NCBI RefSeq assembly: GCF_007746795.1 | Contig: NZ_CP036343.1 | Location: forward strand, 1,368,531 to 1,432,530 | DNA: 64,000 bases | Origin: Gimesia algae | Lineage (GTDB): Bacteria > Planctomycetota > Planctomycetia > Planctomycetales > Planctomycetaceae | Direction: 5' to 3' | In this document: piece by piece, positions 1 through 9,326 of the stretch | Layout: the number at the start of each line of letters is the position of its first letter | Numbering within the stretch: position 1 is the first letter of the stretch | Notes under the pieces: generated by a model | What the model was told of the DNA's origin: nothing | What the model saw: the letters and a program-made list of their open reading frames with translations, nothing else | The model's database searches: none | Position numbers and translations under genes: made by a program

Positions 1-2
1 TC

Positions 3-1775
3 AGCCAACTGCAACAAAGCGTCCCCGTATATCCGGTCCCTATCGGCAGCGAGATTCCTTCCACCGATTTAGCGATTACAAATACGTCGGTCAGTGATTC
101 GCCATTCGAAGATGCCCCGATTCGAATTCTGGCTGATGTCACTGCGACACACTGTCAGCAGAGCCAGGTGGAAACACAACTACTGGATCAGTCCGGGAAG
201 GTCGTGGAATCGGTCACTCGTAAAATCGTTGATCCCGATCAACAGTTACAGATCCGGTTTCAGGTTCGGCCAGATCAACCTGGGATCGCCTTTTATCAGA
301 TCAAAACCAGATTGCTTTCCAATGCTAACCCTGAACTGACTCTGTCCAATAATCACCGCACTCTCAAACTCGATCGAGGTCGGATTGCGCATCGTGTACT
401 CTATGTCTCAGGACGTCCTAACTGGGAATTCAAGTTTCTGCGGCGTGCCATTGAAGATGATGAGTATATTCAGCTGGTGGGATTGATCCGCATCGCGAAA
501 AAAGAAGCCAAGTTCGATTTTCGCAGCCGTGAAGGTGAAGAAGGAAATGCACTCTACCGAGGATTTGACCAGCAGAACGAAGCTGAACTGGAACGATATG
601 ACCAGCCTGTCTTCGTACGGATCAATACCCAGTCCCCAGATGAGTTAGGCGATGGATTCCCTAAAACAGAAGCAGAACTGTTTCAATATGAGACGATTAT
701 CATCGACGATCTGGAAGCAGCTTTCTTTACCCATGACCAGTTGGAATTGATCACCCGCTTTGTGTCTGAACGAGGGGGGGGACTGGTCATGCTGGGAGGA
801 CAGGAGTCTTTTCAGCAAGGAGGCTATGACAAAACGGACCTGAAACAGCTGCTACCAATCTATTTTTCACAAAGAATCGATGCGAACATCGAAAGTGACT
901 ACCAGTTTGGTCTGACTCGCGATGGCTGGCTGCAGCCGTGGATGCGACATCATAAAAATGAATCGGATGAACACAAACGGCTCGCCGATATGCCTGCATT
1001 TAAAACGGTCAATCATGTGGATTCTACCAAACCAGGTGCAATCTTGACTGCGGAACTCAAAGGTTCGCAACAAACCAGACGTCCCGCCATCGCCAGCCAG
1101 CGTTACGGCCTGGGACGCGTCTCGGCGGTCATGATTGGGGATTTATGGCGCTGGCGGTTGAAAGAAGACTCAACCGATCCGCAGTTGAATAAAGCCTGGC
1201 GGCAGTTATTAAGGTGGATGACCACTGATGCTCTGGAACCGGTGAATCTGCAAATGGAACAGAGTTCAGCTGGTTCGGCTGGTACCCGCATCAAAGTCCA
1301 TGTCCGCGATAAGGAATTTCAGAAACGAAGTGACTACCAGGTCGAACTGGAAATCACCACACCGGAAAAAGAAACACTCAAGCTGACTGCCGATCCCGTG
1401 GCTGATCAGCCCGGAGAATACCAGTCTGTTTACCTGCCCGATTCTCCAGGCGGTTATTCGATCACGGCTCGCGTCACCACACCCGACTCAAAAACCAGCA
1501 CGACGACGGGAGGCTGGGTGCATGCTCCCGAAGCAGTGGAATTCCGCTCTGTGAACCCGGATCTCGCATTATTAAAACAACTGGCAACTGTATCGAAAGG
1601 GGAAGTCATTCCTGCTTCTCAACTGTCGCAATTTGTTCGTTCACTCGATCAACGTTCGCTCCCCGTTACCGAAGAATCAATCTCTCCACTCTGGCATCAC
1701 CCCTGGGTTCTGCTGCTAGTCCTGGGATGCCTGTTTGGCGAATGGTCATTACGACGCTGGAAAGGATTGCCCTGA
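3..1775 (+). CDS. Membrane protein with glutamine-amidotransferase-like domain (5' end missing)
   Basis: The frame is open from base 3, so the true start lies left of the window and the in-frame GTG at 168 is internal. The visible 590 residues hold a segment (about 229-290) with hydrophobic strands, a Gly-rich turn and LVMLGGQESF, which resembles the class I glutamine-amidotransferase-like fold found in planctomycete BatA-type membrane proteins. No catalytic Cys is visible there, so it is probably not an active amidotransferase. A single hydrophobic segment (about 563-580) precedes a short basic tail, which places most of the chain outside the cytoplasm or in the periplasm. Relatives have N-terminal membrane and vWA-like parts, presumably off-window. 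The stop overlaps the next gene by one base, so the two are probably translated together. Family identification is by pattern only. Confidence 0.8.
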   Translation, partial: SQLQQSVPVYPVPIGSEIPSTDLAITNTSVSDSPFEDAPIRILADVTATHCQQSQVETQLLDQSGKVVESVTRKIVDPDQQLQIRFQVRPDQPGIAFYQIKTRLLSNANPELTLSNNHRTLKLDRGRIAHRVLYVSGRPNWEFKFLRRAIEDDEYIQLVGLIRIAKKEAKFDFRSREGEEGNALYRGFDQQNEAELERYDQPVFVRINTQSPDELGDGFPKTEAELFQYETIIIDDLEAAFFTHDQLELITRFVSERGGGLVMLGGQESFQQGGYDKTDLKQLLPIYFSQRIDANIESDYQFGLTRDGWLQPWMRHHKNESDEHKRLADMPAFKTVNHVDSTKPGAILTAELKGSQQTRRPAIASQRYGLGRVSAVMIGDLWRWRLKEDSTDPQLNKAWRQLLRWMTTDALEPVNLQMEQSSAGSAGTRIKVHVRDKEFQKRSDYQVELEITTPEKETLKLTADPVADQPGEYQSVYLPDSPGGYSITARVTTPDSKTSTTTGGWVHAPEAVEFRSVNPDLALLKQLATVSKGEVIPASQLSQFVRSLDQRSLPVTEESISPLWHHPWVLLLVLGCLFGEWSLRRWKGLP

Positions 1776-2839
1776 TGCATCTTGATAAGCCTTATGGATT
1801 TCTGACGGGATTCTTCTGCCTCAGTCTGCTGCTACACTGTCAGGCAAGTACTGCCGAGTCTTCAGATTCCGAAAAGAAGACCGAGCGAATTATCGTTGTG
1901 ATGGGAGCAGAAGGGACGTCGGAATACGGTCAGCAGTTTGCAGACTGGTCCGAGCGCTGGCAACAGCTGGCGGCTGCCAAACAGGCTGCATTAACAATCA
2001 TCGGTGAAAGTCTTGATGCCCGCCATAGTGATCTGGAACTGGTGCTACAGGAATTAAACCGGCAAACAGAACATACAGCAACCTGGCTGATCCTGATAGG
2101 ACATGGCACCTTCGATGGTAAAACCGCACGCTTTAACCTGCGTGGTCCGGATCTCACTGCTGAAGCGTTAAGCAGTTCGTGTGATGCCATTCAACATCCG
2201 CTGGCGGTGATCAACTGCTTTTCATCGAGCGCTCCCTTTCTGGAAACACTCTCCGCTAAAAACCGTGTTGTGATCACAGCGACCAAAACAGGCCACGAAT
2301 TCTATTTCTCACACTTCGGTAACTTTCTATCCAAAGCCGCCAGCAGCAAACTGGCTGACCTGGATCATGATGGACAGATTTCACTTCTGGAGGCTTATCT
2401 GGCTGCCTGTCGCCAGACCGCTGAATACTATCTGGAAAAAGGGGAACTGGCGACAGAGCATGCGCAGCTGGATGACAATGCGGACCAGCAGGGAACACGC
2501 GGAGATCAGTTCCAGGGATTGCATCAGGTTCCCGGATCAACCAGAACTGCGGCGCGACTACCCGATGGTCATCGCGCCCATCAATTCATCCTGTTTACCA
2601 CCCAGCGTATGACACTTGTATCTGGCGAACAGAAGCTGCTCAGGGATGAACTGGAAATTAAAATTCTGGAATTGAAACAACGCAAAGCTTCATTCATCAA
2701 TCTGGATGAATACTACAAACAGCTGGAACCTTTGATGATTCAACTGGCAAACGTGTATCGCAATATTGATCAAAAAGACAGACGGACAATCTACGATTCA
2801 CAAGTCATCCCCGCCAATGCAAAAAAGACCAGTCAATAA
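1775..2839 (+). CDS. Secreted clan-CD (C13/caspase-like) peptidase candidate
   Basis: The start is the ATG inside TGATG at 1775, overlapping the upstream stop. It gives a good signal peptide (about residues 1-26, FFCLSLLLHCQASTA). An in-frame start at 1727 would lie inside the previous gene and spoil the signal. The core shows the clan-CD signature: a hydrophobic strand ending in His110-Gly111 (LILIGHGTFDG), then a second strand ending in Asn-Cys148 (AVINCFSSSAPF). This matches the His/Cys dyad of legumain and caspase-type peptidases. Around 195-208 lies DLDHDGQISLLEAYL, an EF-hand-like calcium loop. The C-terminal third is helical and charged. Total length is 354 residues. Activity and substrate are unknown; the dyad and export are seen, the enzyme class is inferred. 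Confidence 0.8.
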   Translation: MHLDKPYGFLTGFFCLSLLLHCQASTAESSDSEKKTERIIVVMGAEGTSEYGQQFADWSERWQQLAAAKQAALTIIGESLDARHSDLELVLQELNRQTEHTATWLILIGHGTFDGKTARFNLRGPDLTAEALSSSCDAIQHPLAVINCFSSSAPFLETLSAKNRVVITATKTGHEFYFSHFGNFLSKAASSKLADLDHDGQISLLEAYLAACRQTAEYYLEKGELATEHAQLDDNADQQGTRGDQFQGLHQVPGSTRTAARLPDGHRAHQFILFTTQRMTLVSGEQKLLRDELEIKILELKQRKASFINLDEYYKQLEPLMIQLANVYRNIDQKDRRTIYDSQVIPANAKKTSQ

Positions 2840-2846
2840 CTGGTCT
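2821..2846 (-). terminator. Intrinsic terminator of the sigma-factor gene
   Basis: An 8-bp stem (2826-2833 with 2839-2846, 5-nt loop) is followed on the minus strand by six T residues. It lies about 30 bases past the stop of the minus-strand sigma gene and overlaps the last codons and stop of the plus-strand peptidase gene, an economical convergent arrangement. Confidence 0.75.
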
Positions 2847-2877
2847 CTTTGCGTGTTCATTTTGAATGAAGTGCTGG

Positions 2878-3717
2878 TTACTCGCCGGTAATTTCTTTGG
2901 CCAGTTTCTTCAATGCTTCACTCTCAATCTGCCGGACGCGTTCCCGGGTGAGACCTAAAGCCAGCCCGATCTCCTTGAGTGTTTTTGGTTCATCGCCATC
3001 CAGACCAAACCGCATCCTCAGGATATTGGCTTCGCGTTCTGGAATTTCCTTGAGCAGACGATAGACATGTTTGAGGTTGTCATTATCAACCAGTTCATCA
3101 TCAGGGCCTTTCAGGCGATCATCGGGAATCATTTCTCCCAGTGACCAGCCGGCATCATGCTGCTCTGACTGAGGTGAAGAGTTATAAAGCTGAATGGCTT
3201 TCTTCACGATTTTCAGTTTTTTCGGGGGCAAGTCCAGTTCGCGAGCGACTTCTTCAGTCGTCGGTGTCCGGTCCAGAGAATCCTGCAGTTGCGCGGTGGC
3301 TCGTCGCCACTTTGTAAGCAGTTCGACCATATAGGCCGGAATTCGAATGGTTTTAGCCGAATTCACCAGTGCCCGTTTGATAGACTGTTTGATCCAGTAA
3401 CTTGCGTAAGTACTGAAGCGGGTTCCCATCTCGGGATCGAAGCCTTCGACAGCTCTCAACAGTCCGAGGTTGCCTTCTTCAATCAAATCCTGAAGTGGCA
3501 GACCTTTCCCTGAATACGCCCGTGCAATATTCACTACGAGACGCAGATTGGCACGCACCATGCGGTCGCGGGCTTCTTTGTCACCGTTTTCAATACGGTT
3601 CGAAAGCTCTTTCTCTTCATCAGCAGAGAGCAGGGCGGTTTCGTTGATTTCTTTGAGATATGTTTCTAACGGATTCTGTACGGCTGAAGAGGAACGCCGT
3701 CGAGCAGTTTTCTGCAT
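2878..3717 (-). CDS. Sigma-70 family RNA polymerase sigma factor (SigA/RpoD-like)
   Basis: Directs RNA polymerase to promoters. A short region 1.2 (NPLETYLKEINE) is followed by a complete region 2 (RLVVNIARAY, DLIEEGNLGLLRAVEGFD, FSTYASYWIKQSIKRAL), region 3 and a region 4 helix-turn-helix ending LTRERVRQIESEALKKL. At 279 residues it lacks the long 1.1 region of the largest primary factors, as is common in planctomycete SigA paralogues. The ATG at 3717 is preferred: it has AGG about 8 bases upstream and begins MQKTARRRSSS. An in-frame ATG at 3831 would add 38 poorly conserved-looking residues. Whether this is the primary factor or a group 2 factor cannot be decided from one window. Confidence 0.92.
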   Translation of the reverse strand: MQKTARRRSSSAVQNPLETYLKEINETALLSADEEKELSNRIENGDKEARDRMVRANLRLVVNIARAYSGKGLPLQDLIEEGNLGLLRAVEGFDPEMGTRFSTYASYWIKQSIKRALVNSAKTIRIPAYMVELLTKWRRATAQLQDSLDRTPTTEEVARELDLPPKKLKIVKKAIQLYNSSPQSEQHDAGWSLGEMIPDDRLKGPDDELVDNDNLKHVYRLLKEIPEREANILRMRFGLDGDEPKTLKEIGLALGLTRERVRQIESEALKKLAKEITGE

Positions 3718-4218
3718 GGAAAACCTGTTATCTATTCGTTGTTGACAAATGGTTAGCCGTTCAATTCCCTGGCTTCCATTAGATTTGCAACCGTTCGCGG
3801 GAACTCGTTTCCTCTCGACACGATAATTCAATCACCGGTTGCAGGGTAAAAAGACCTGCAACTGATAAGATTCTTATCGGCAAGGTTTGGCCGATTCCTG
3901 AACGCTGTCTGGAAAAGCGAGACGCGAAAATCAGAAACTGCAGAATCTGTAACGATTATGTGAATCAGGCTGACTGGCGCTGCTAAAATGCAGCTATTAC
4001 TGGAGTTTTGAGCAAATCCACAATCCCGGGATTGCATAAATACCAGCTGATCTTTTCACAATCCGTTGTCATTAGAACGCACTCCATTTAACAATAGAGT
4101 CGCTTGATCTAATATACTCTGCCCAAACGGCCTTGGAGTCACTACAGTAAACCGGGACACAGGCTAGCAAGACAGTCTGGAACAGAGAACCTGACGTGCT
4201 CCAGGCCCTCTGATTAAT
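3718..4218. other. Intergenic region between sigma factor and S1 gene
   Basis: About 500 bases without a supportable gene. The minus-strand promoter of the sigma gene should lie here, but no convincing -35/-10 pair was found. The segment next to the sigma gene stays open in its frame up to 3831. Confidence 0.5.
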
Positions 4219-4253
4219 CAAAAAAGCGACGGCCTGTATCAGACCGTCGCTTT
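4219..4253 (-). terminator. Intrinsic terminator of rpsA
   Basis: A perfect 10-bp stem (4223-4232 with 4244-4253; arm AAAGCGACGG) with an 11-nt loop is followed on the minus strand by a T run. It sits 36 bases beyond the rpsA stop. Confidence 0.9.
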
Positions 4254-4288
4254 CAATTTATTCGATTTGATCCAAGATCAAATGAGAA

Positions 4289-6193
4289 TTATTCAGATTT
4301 TTCTTCTGTAACTTCTTCAGCAGCAGCTTCTTCAGCAGCAGCTTCTTCAGTTGCTTCTTCTTCAACTGCAGCTTCTTCAACTGCAGCTTCTTCAACTGCA
4401 GCTTCTTCACTGGTTTCAGAAGGCATTGAAAACAGAGGAGCATCGCCACCAGTTCCGCCCATCAGCTCCTTACGTGGTGCACCAGCAGTTGCAGTTTCAC
4501 CACCTTCACCTGAAGCGGATTCTTCCTCGATGGGCTCTTCCAGTTTACGACTTAATCCAATCTTGCGGTCGTCGGTGTCGACACGCAGAATCTTCACGTC
4601 GAGAGCTTCACCCACTTTGACGATGTCTTCTGGATTTTCGACTTTATGGTCTGCCAATTCAGAAATGTGGAGCAGGCCTTCGAGCTCATCTTCCAGTTCA
4701 ACGAACACACCGAAGTTGGTGATCTTGGTGACGGTACCCTGAACAATCGCACCGGGCTGATATTTCTGAGGAATATCAGTTTCCCAGGGATCGGAAGCCA
4801 GCTGCTTCAGACCCAGAGCGATCCGTTTGCGTTCTTCGTCCACAGAAATCACGAGACACTCGATTTCGTCGCCTTTCTTCATGACTTCACTGGCATGAGA
4901 AATCTTACGCGTCCAGGACATATCGCTCACATGCAACAGACCATCGACGCCTTCTTCCAGTTCGATGAAGGCACCGTAGTTGGTCAGATTGCGTACAGTC
5001 CCTTTGACCTGGGCTCCTTCCGGGTACTTCTTGGTGACTTCGTCCCATGGGTTGGACTGAGTCTGTTTCATACCCAGAGAGATTTCCTGCTTGTCTTTAT
5101 TAACGCCCAGAACAACGACTTCTACTTCATCGCCGATGTTGACCAGTTCGCTGGGGTGATTGATGCGTTTGGTCCAGGACATTTCACTGATGTGAACGAG
5201 ACCTTCAATCCCGTCTTCCAGTTTCACGAAGGCACCGTACGACATCACGTTGACAACGTGACCAATAACTTTGGTACCGACAGGGTATTTGGATTCGACC
5301 AGTTCCCAGGGGCTGGGTGATTTCTGTTTCAGGCCCAGAGCGATCTTTTCTTTATCGCGATCCACACTCAGGATCATGACTTCGATTTCGTCATCAATTT
5401 TAACGATTTCTGTGGGATGGTTAATTCGTCCCCAGCTCATGTCTGTAATGTGTAACAGACCATCGATGCCACCCAGATCGACGAAGGCACCGAAGTCGGC
5501 GATGTTCTTGACAATCCCTTTGACAATCTGACCTTCTTCGATTTTGCTGAGCAGGTCCTGTTTGAGTTTTTCACGTTTTTCTTCGATGAGCTTACGACGT
5601 GAAACAACAATGTTTCGGCGGGCTTCATCAATTTTCAGGATCACACACTCAATAGTGCGACCAATGTAATTAGCGATATCTGAAGGACGACGGATATCAA
5701 CCTGACTGGCTGGCAGGAAGACATTGACGCCGATATTGATCAGCAGACCACCTTTGATTTTGCGAACCACAGTACCGGATACCACATCGCCTTCGGCGTG
5801 GGTCGCGATAACTTTTTCCCATTCGCGAATCCGGTCTGCTTTCCGTTTGGAGAGCATGGTTAAGCCGAATTCATCTTCGACTTCTTCGAGCAGCACCTGG
5901 ACCTTGTCGCCGGCCTTGGGAACTTCTTCTTCCTCAGACCACTCATCGATGTGAACCACACCTTCACTCTTGAATCCGATGTCGACGAGAACCTCTTCAC
6001 CATCGACACTCAGAATCACACCATCAATAATCTGATTAACATCATAGGCACAGGAGACGGAAGCATACACATCATCCAATACCCAGTCGTTTTCTTCACC
6101 GTCGGCATCTACTACCGGCATGACCTCGGCAAACGCTGCATCCAGGTCTTCTTCGGAAATACTAAACTCTCGAATTAAATTACGATCAACCAT
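4289..6193 (-). CDS. rpsA: 30S ribosomal protein S1
   Basis: Binds mRNA on the small subunit and helps initiation on weakly structured or SD-poor messages. Six S1 OB-fold repeats are visible at about residues 54-118, 134-201, 220-291, 305-376, 392-463 and 479-551; the last four carry the typical (Y/F)GAF and GLLH(I/V)S signatures. The first two are more divergent, as in E. coli S1, where they contact the ribosome. The tail (553-634) is acidic and low in complexity, with VEEAA/AEEAA units made by short DNA repeats. At 634 residues it is longer than the roughly 557 of E. coli because of the N-terminal 50 residues and this tail. It is transcribed alone, with its own leader and terminator. Confidence 0.97.
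   Translation of the reverse strand: MVDRNLIREFSISEEDLDAAFAEVMPVVDADGEENDWVLDDVYASVSCAYDVNQIIDGVILSVDGEEVLVDIGFKSEGVVHIDEWSEEEEVPKAGDKVQVLLEEVEDEFGLTMLSKRKADRIREWEKVIATHAEGDVVSGTVVRKIKGGLLINIGVNVFLPASQVDIRRPSDIANYIGRTIECVILKIDEARRNIVVSRRKLIEEKREKLKQDLLSKIEEGQIVKGIVKNIADFGAFVDLGGIDGLLHITDMSWGRINHPTEIVKIDDEIEVMILSVDRDKEKIALGLKQKSPSPWELVESKYPVGTKVIGHVVNVMSYGAFVKLEDGIEGLVHISEMSWTKRINHPSELVNIGDEVEVVVLGVNKDKQEISLGMKQTQSNPWDEVTKKYPEGAQVKGTVRNLTNYGAFIELEEGVDGLLHVSDMSWTRKISHASEVMKKGDEIECLVISVDEERKRIALGLKQLASDPWETDIPQKYQPGAIVQGTVTKITNFGVFVELEDELEGLLHISELADHKVENPEDIVKVGEALDVKILRVDTDDRKIGLSRKLEEPIEEESASGEGGETATAGAPRKELMGGTGGDAPLFSMPSETSEEAAVEEAAVEEAAVEEEATEEAAAEEAAAEEVTEEKSE
4312..4410 (-). repeat. 15-bp tandem repeats coding the S1 acidic tail
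   Basis: The plus strand repeats GCTTCTTCAACTGCA and close variants head to tail. Read on the minus strand this gives the Glu/Ala pentapeptides VEEAA and AEEAA. The unit length is a multiple of three, so changes in copy number would alter tail length without a frameshift. Confidence 0.8.
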
Positions 6194-6228
6194 ACTAAAA
6201 AAAGTCCAACTACACTTAAAATTTCGAA

Positions 6229-6234
6229 ATTATA
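6229..6234 (-). promoter_or_regulatory. Possible -10 box of rpsA
   Basis: A perfect TATAAT on the minus strand 35 bases before the rpsA start. No good -35 box was seen at 16-18 bases, so this is a tentative promoter. The rest of 6194-6678 holds no supportable gene. Confidence 0.4.
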
Positions 6235-6678
6235 TTCCTGCAGAAAAGTCAGTCTCATTTTGATGTCAGGGGACCAGGGATCTCAAATCCTTTAGATCAG
6301 CTGTCCCGGTATTACAAAGACGTCTCTTTGTTAACGATTCTGCACGACCACGAGGGGTGTCAGATTTTCCGTCAACCTGCCAATGTACGCGAACTGACAA
6401 TCGAAAAAAAAAGCGAAGAGATCAGAGAATCTCCCGCAACCTTCCAGTGAATATTAACTTCTCCAAAACCAATTGTCTCACTGTTGTGGTCAATGCCCAA
6501 CGCATTAATCGATACACCCAGGAGATCAGTCCAGCAAATATATCAGAACCATTTGATTTAATTCCAGCCTTATAGGCGGCAGAATGTGATTAAATCGCTG
6601 ATTTCTTCTATTTTTTCATCGATTCTGGTTCTGCCAGACGATCCAGATCAGAGGAACCAGAACGCATCCGTTTCAGCA

Positions 6679-7857
6679 TCATGAAAACCGCGAATGAGGC
6701 GCGGAGTGGATCACGGAAGGGGCCTGTTCAGTTAGTTTCGTGATTTTCTGCCTTACGGCATCAACCGAATCCGAATTATTCAAAATCGAGACTTCAATTT
6801 CCGTCTCATAGCTGTCGCCTGGATCAAGGTTTTTCAGTCGCCCCCGTTCCCGCTCATCTGCCCGAAAATTCGGGAAATTAATCCCTGGCTCCAAACCTGT
6901 CACATACCCTCTCTCTTCAGACTGCGTATTCTTCCAGAGTGTAAAGCAGGGTAGAGTCGATCTCCTAAATTCCACCAGAAAACCCATTCCCCCCTCTCTA
7001 TCGGTCAGCAAAGCAGGGGAAAAACCATTCTCATCTGCAACGGGCTCAAAATAATAAGCCTGCTCGGCATATCCCGAAGTCGGTCCCAGATAAGTTCGAA
7101 ATTCATTCACACCTTCCGCAGCACGTGGATCACGAGGGGCCATCTCTGCAAAAGGCATAGCAAAATTTGCCCCCTCTTCGAGGAAAGGAGTACCTACATT
7201 AATGTGATACAATAGTTCAGATTCCACATTTTCTGCACCAGGATTAGTCACCCGATCACGAATTCGAAACTTGTTCGAGCCCAGTTGCGTCTCAAGAGTT
7301 GATTCCAGCTGCAGTTGGCTGCCAAACAGCATGCCTTCTTCTACTTTTCCGGTAATCCTGATCCAGCCCCCATCCGCTGGATCAAGTGTGGCGCTCACAT
7401 AATGGGCAGGGGTATTGGCAATCCGTCCATGCAGAGTCAAATCAGATTCCAGAGGATTCCCGGACGGGTCCTTTCCTGGTGGACCATTGGAAATCAGCCC
7501 ACAGCGACAGATCAGTTCATTGAAGCCACTTAACCAGCCCAGACCTCCGCGTTCGGAAAGATTCACATAGGCAGGATTGACTGGAGACTTCACCGGGGAC
7601 TGCCAGCCGAGTGGGGTTCCCTGAAAATCTCCCTTCCAGACTCCCATGCCTCTTGTCGGTACAATCGAAAGCGTTAAAGCCCCATTACTTACCGTAATGA
7701 GATCAACTCCCTCGGAGGTCCCTCCATGCAGTTGCTGCTTCTGAATGAACCAGCCAGGCTCGCTGGAAAATTCGGGATGGGTCTCATTATTCAACAGAGT
7801 CTCGTTGATCCAGGTTTGAGAACTCACGTCAGTGAACAGAACCGTTGTGGATTTCAT
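6679..7857 (-). CDS. DUF4432 / aldose 1-epimerase-like protein
   Basis: 392 residues with the galactose-mutarotase-like beta-sandwich features of DUF4432: LSIVPTRGMGVWKGDF near residue 85, a central FNELICRCGLISNG motif, LTLHGRIANTPA, and a C-terminal GLEPGINFPNFRADE stretch. Members bind hexose-type sugars. The general acid/base pair of true mutarotases cannot be assigned confidently here, so the reaction is uncertain. No signal peptide, so it is cytoplasmic. It stands alone, divergent from the glycosyltransferase at 8184. The start is the first ATG, with no strong ribosome binding site. Confidence 0.85.
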   Translation of the reverse strand: MKSTTVLFTDVSSQTWINETLLNNETHPEFSSEPGWFIQKQQLHGGTSEGVDLITVSNGALTLSIVPTRGMGVWKGDFQGTPLGWQSPVKSPVNPAYVNLSERGGLGWLSGFNELICRCGLISNGPPGKDPSGNPLESDLTLHGRIANTPAHYVSATLDPADGGWIRITGKVEEGMLFGSQLQLESTLETQLGSNKFRIRDRVTNPGAENVESELLYHINVGTPFLEEGANFAMPFAEMAPRDPRAAEGVNEFRTYLGPTSGYAEQAYYFEPVADENGFSPALLTDREGGMGFLVEFRRSTLPCFTLWKNTQSEERGYVTGLEPGINFPNFRADERERGRLKNLDPGDSYETEIEVSILNNSDSVDAVRQKITKLTEQAPSVIHSAPHSRFS

Positions 7858-8183
7858 GAGCGTGCCTTAACTATAGCGAATCAGTCGTTCAGTAAATCGT
7901 CATAATCGAAATAATAGATATGATGCGGAGAATCAGTCTGACAGTATGGATAATGTAAACCGGTTTGTTCCACTTCGCCAGTATCGAAAGCAAAAAGGAA
8001 ACAGAAACTCCTCTTGCAGTTACATTTTACGACTTATAATACAGAATAAGCAGTTTCCTGCTGGATTATTGAATCACTCTCCAGAAAGGGATGCATACTC
8101 GCATTCTGACCGAAACAGTTCTGTAAACCAGGCGTTATTATAAAATCTATCTTATTCAATTTTACTCTTACTCGAAGTTACCT
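7858..8183. other. Divergent intergenic region
   Basis: 326 bases between the epimerase-like gene and the glycosyltransferase, AT-rich and probably holding both promoters. No clear boxes, hairpins or coding sequence were recognised. Confidence 0.5.
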
Positions 8184-9041
8184 ATGGACCTCTATTCAAT
8201 GACTTCAGTTCCTCAAGCGGATGAACACGGCTATCCTTACACTGAAGAATGGTACAATTCGCTCAAAAAATCCCTGGGTGAGGCTGGTTGTCGCCAACTT
8301 GGCTTTTACGCTATCCCCAAAGACTTTCTGTTGTCTGTGGTCATCCCTATTTTCAACGAGCACAAAACCGTCGAAAACCTGATTAATCAGGTAAAAGCAG
8401 TCCCGATTCCCAAAGAACTGGTTCTGGTGGATGATGGCAGCACGGATGGGACACGGGAGATCCTGAGAACACTTGAAGAACAGATGCAGGCTGAAGATGA
8501 TCCGCGAAACCGGGTTCGAGTGATCTTCCACGAACAGAACCAGGGTAAAGGAGCCGCTGTCAGAACTGGCTTTATGGAAGCCGAGGGTGATGTAATGTTG
8601 ATTCAGGATGCCGACCTTGAGTATGATCCCTCAGAATATCCGCGGCTGTTACAACCCATCATTGAAGGCAAAGCCGATGTCGTTTATGGCAGCCGCTTCC
8701 TGGGAGATCAGCCACACCGGGTCCTGTATTATTGGCATTTTCTGGGAAACAAGTTCCTGACCACACTTTCCAACTGCTTTACCAACCTAAATCTGACAGA
8801 TATGGAAACCTGTTATAAACTCTTCAGGAAGGAAGTCATTAAAGAAATTGCGCCGGGACTGTGCCAGAATCGATTCGGAATCGAACCAGAGCTCACAGCA
8901 AAAGTGGCCCGCCGCCAGTGCCGTATCTTCGAAATGTCGATCAGCTACGATGGTCGCACCTACGATCAGGGCAAGAAAATCGGCTGGCGGGATGGCGTGA
9001 AGGCAATTTGGTGTATTGTGCGCTACGGCCTCAAGGATTGA
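8184..9041 (+). CDS. Family 2 glycosyltransferase
   Basis: Transfers a sugar from a nucleotide donor, probably to a lipid carrier. The GT-A fold is clear: [10 protein letters not shown] near residue 49, [12 protein letters not shown] (about 75-86), [10 protein letters not shown], then the metal-binding QDADLEYDP and YGSRF. It lacks C-terminal membrane helices, unlike the bactoprenol glucosyltransferases, and its [10 protein letters not shown] region is like that of dolichyl-phosphate-mannose-synthase-type enzymes. An extra N-terminal stretch of about 45 residues precedes the catalytic domain. 285 residues; it stands alone. The acceptor is unknown. Confidence 0.88.
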   Translation: MDLYSMTSVPQADEHGYPYTEEWYNSLKKSLGEAGCRQLGFYAIPKDFLLSVVIPIFNEHKTVENLINQVKAVPIPKELVLVDDGSTDGTREILRTLEEQMQAEDDPRNRVRVIFHEQNQGKGAAVRTGFMEAEGDVMLIQDADLEYDPSEYPRLLQPIIEGKADVVYGSRFLGDQPHRVLYYWHFLGNKFLTTLSNCFTNLNLTDMETCYKLFRKEVIKEIAPGLCQNRFGIEPELTAKVARRQCRIFEMSISYDGRTYDQGKKIGWRDGVKAIWCIVRYGLKD

Positions 9042-9326
9042 CTTCTGTCCCGGGCCTCATGCAATAAGGTCCCAATTATGAAGCACTTATTTTATTAATT
9101 GCTTACCTGATCCTTTCTAAAAACTGGCCTGCCAGCATTGCCTGTGACACAGATTTTCCCATAGAATCAGCAACATGTTACTGAAACTCAGAAAGAAACA
9201 TCTGTCACCTGTAATTTCGCAATCCTAATTTCCGCTAAGACGGCTGATTCGACGCGAATGTCACACCATGAGTAATGCAGTTATCAGCAAACAGTAATAG
9301 ATCTCAGTAAACGAACGGAATATCAT

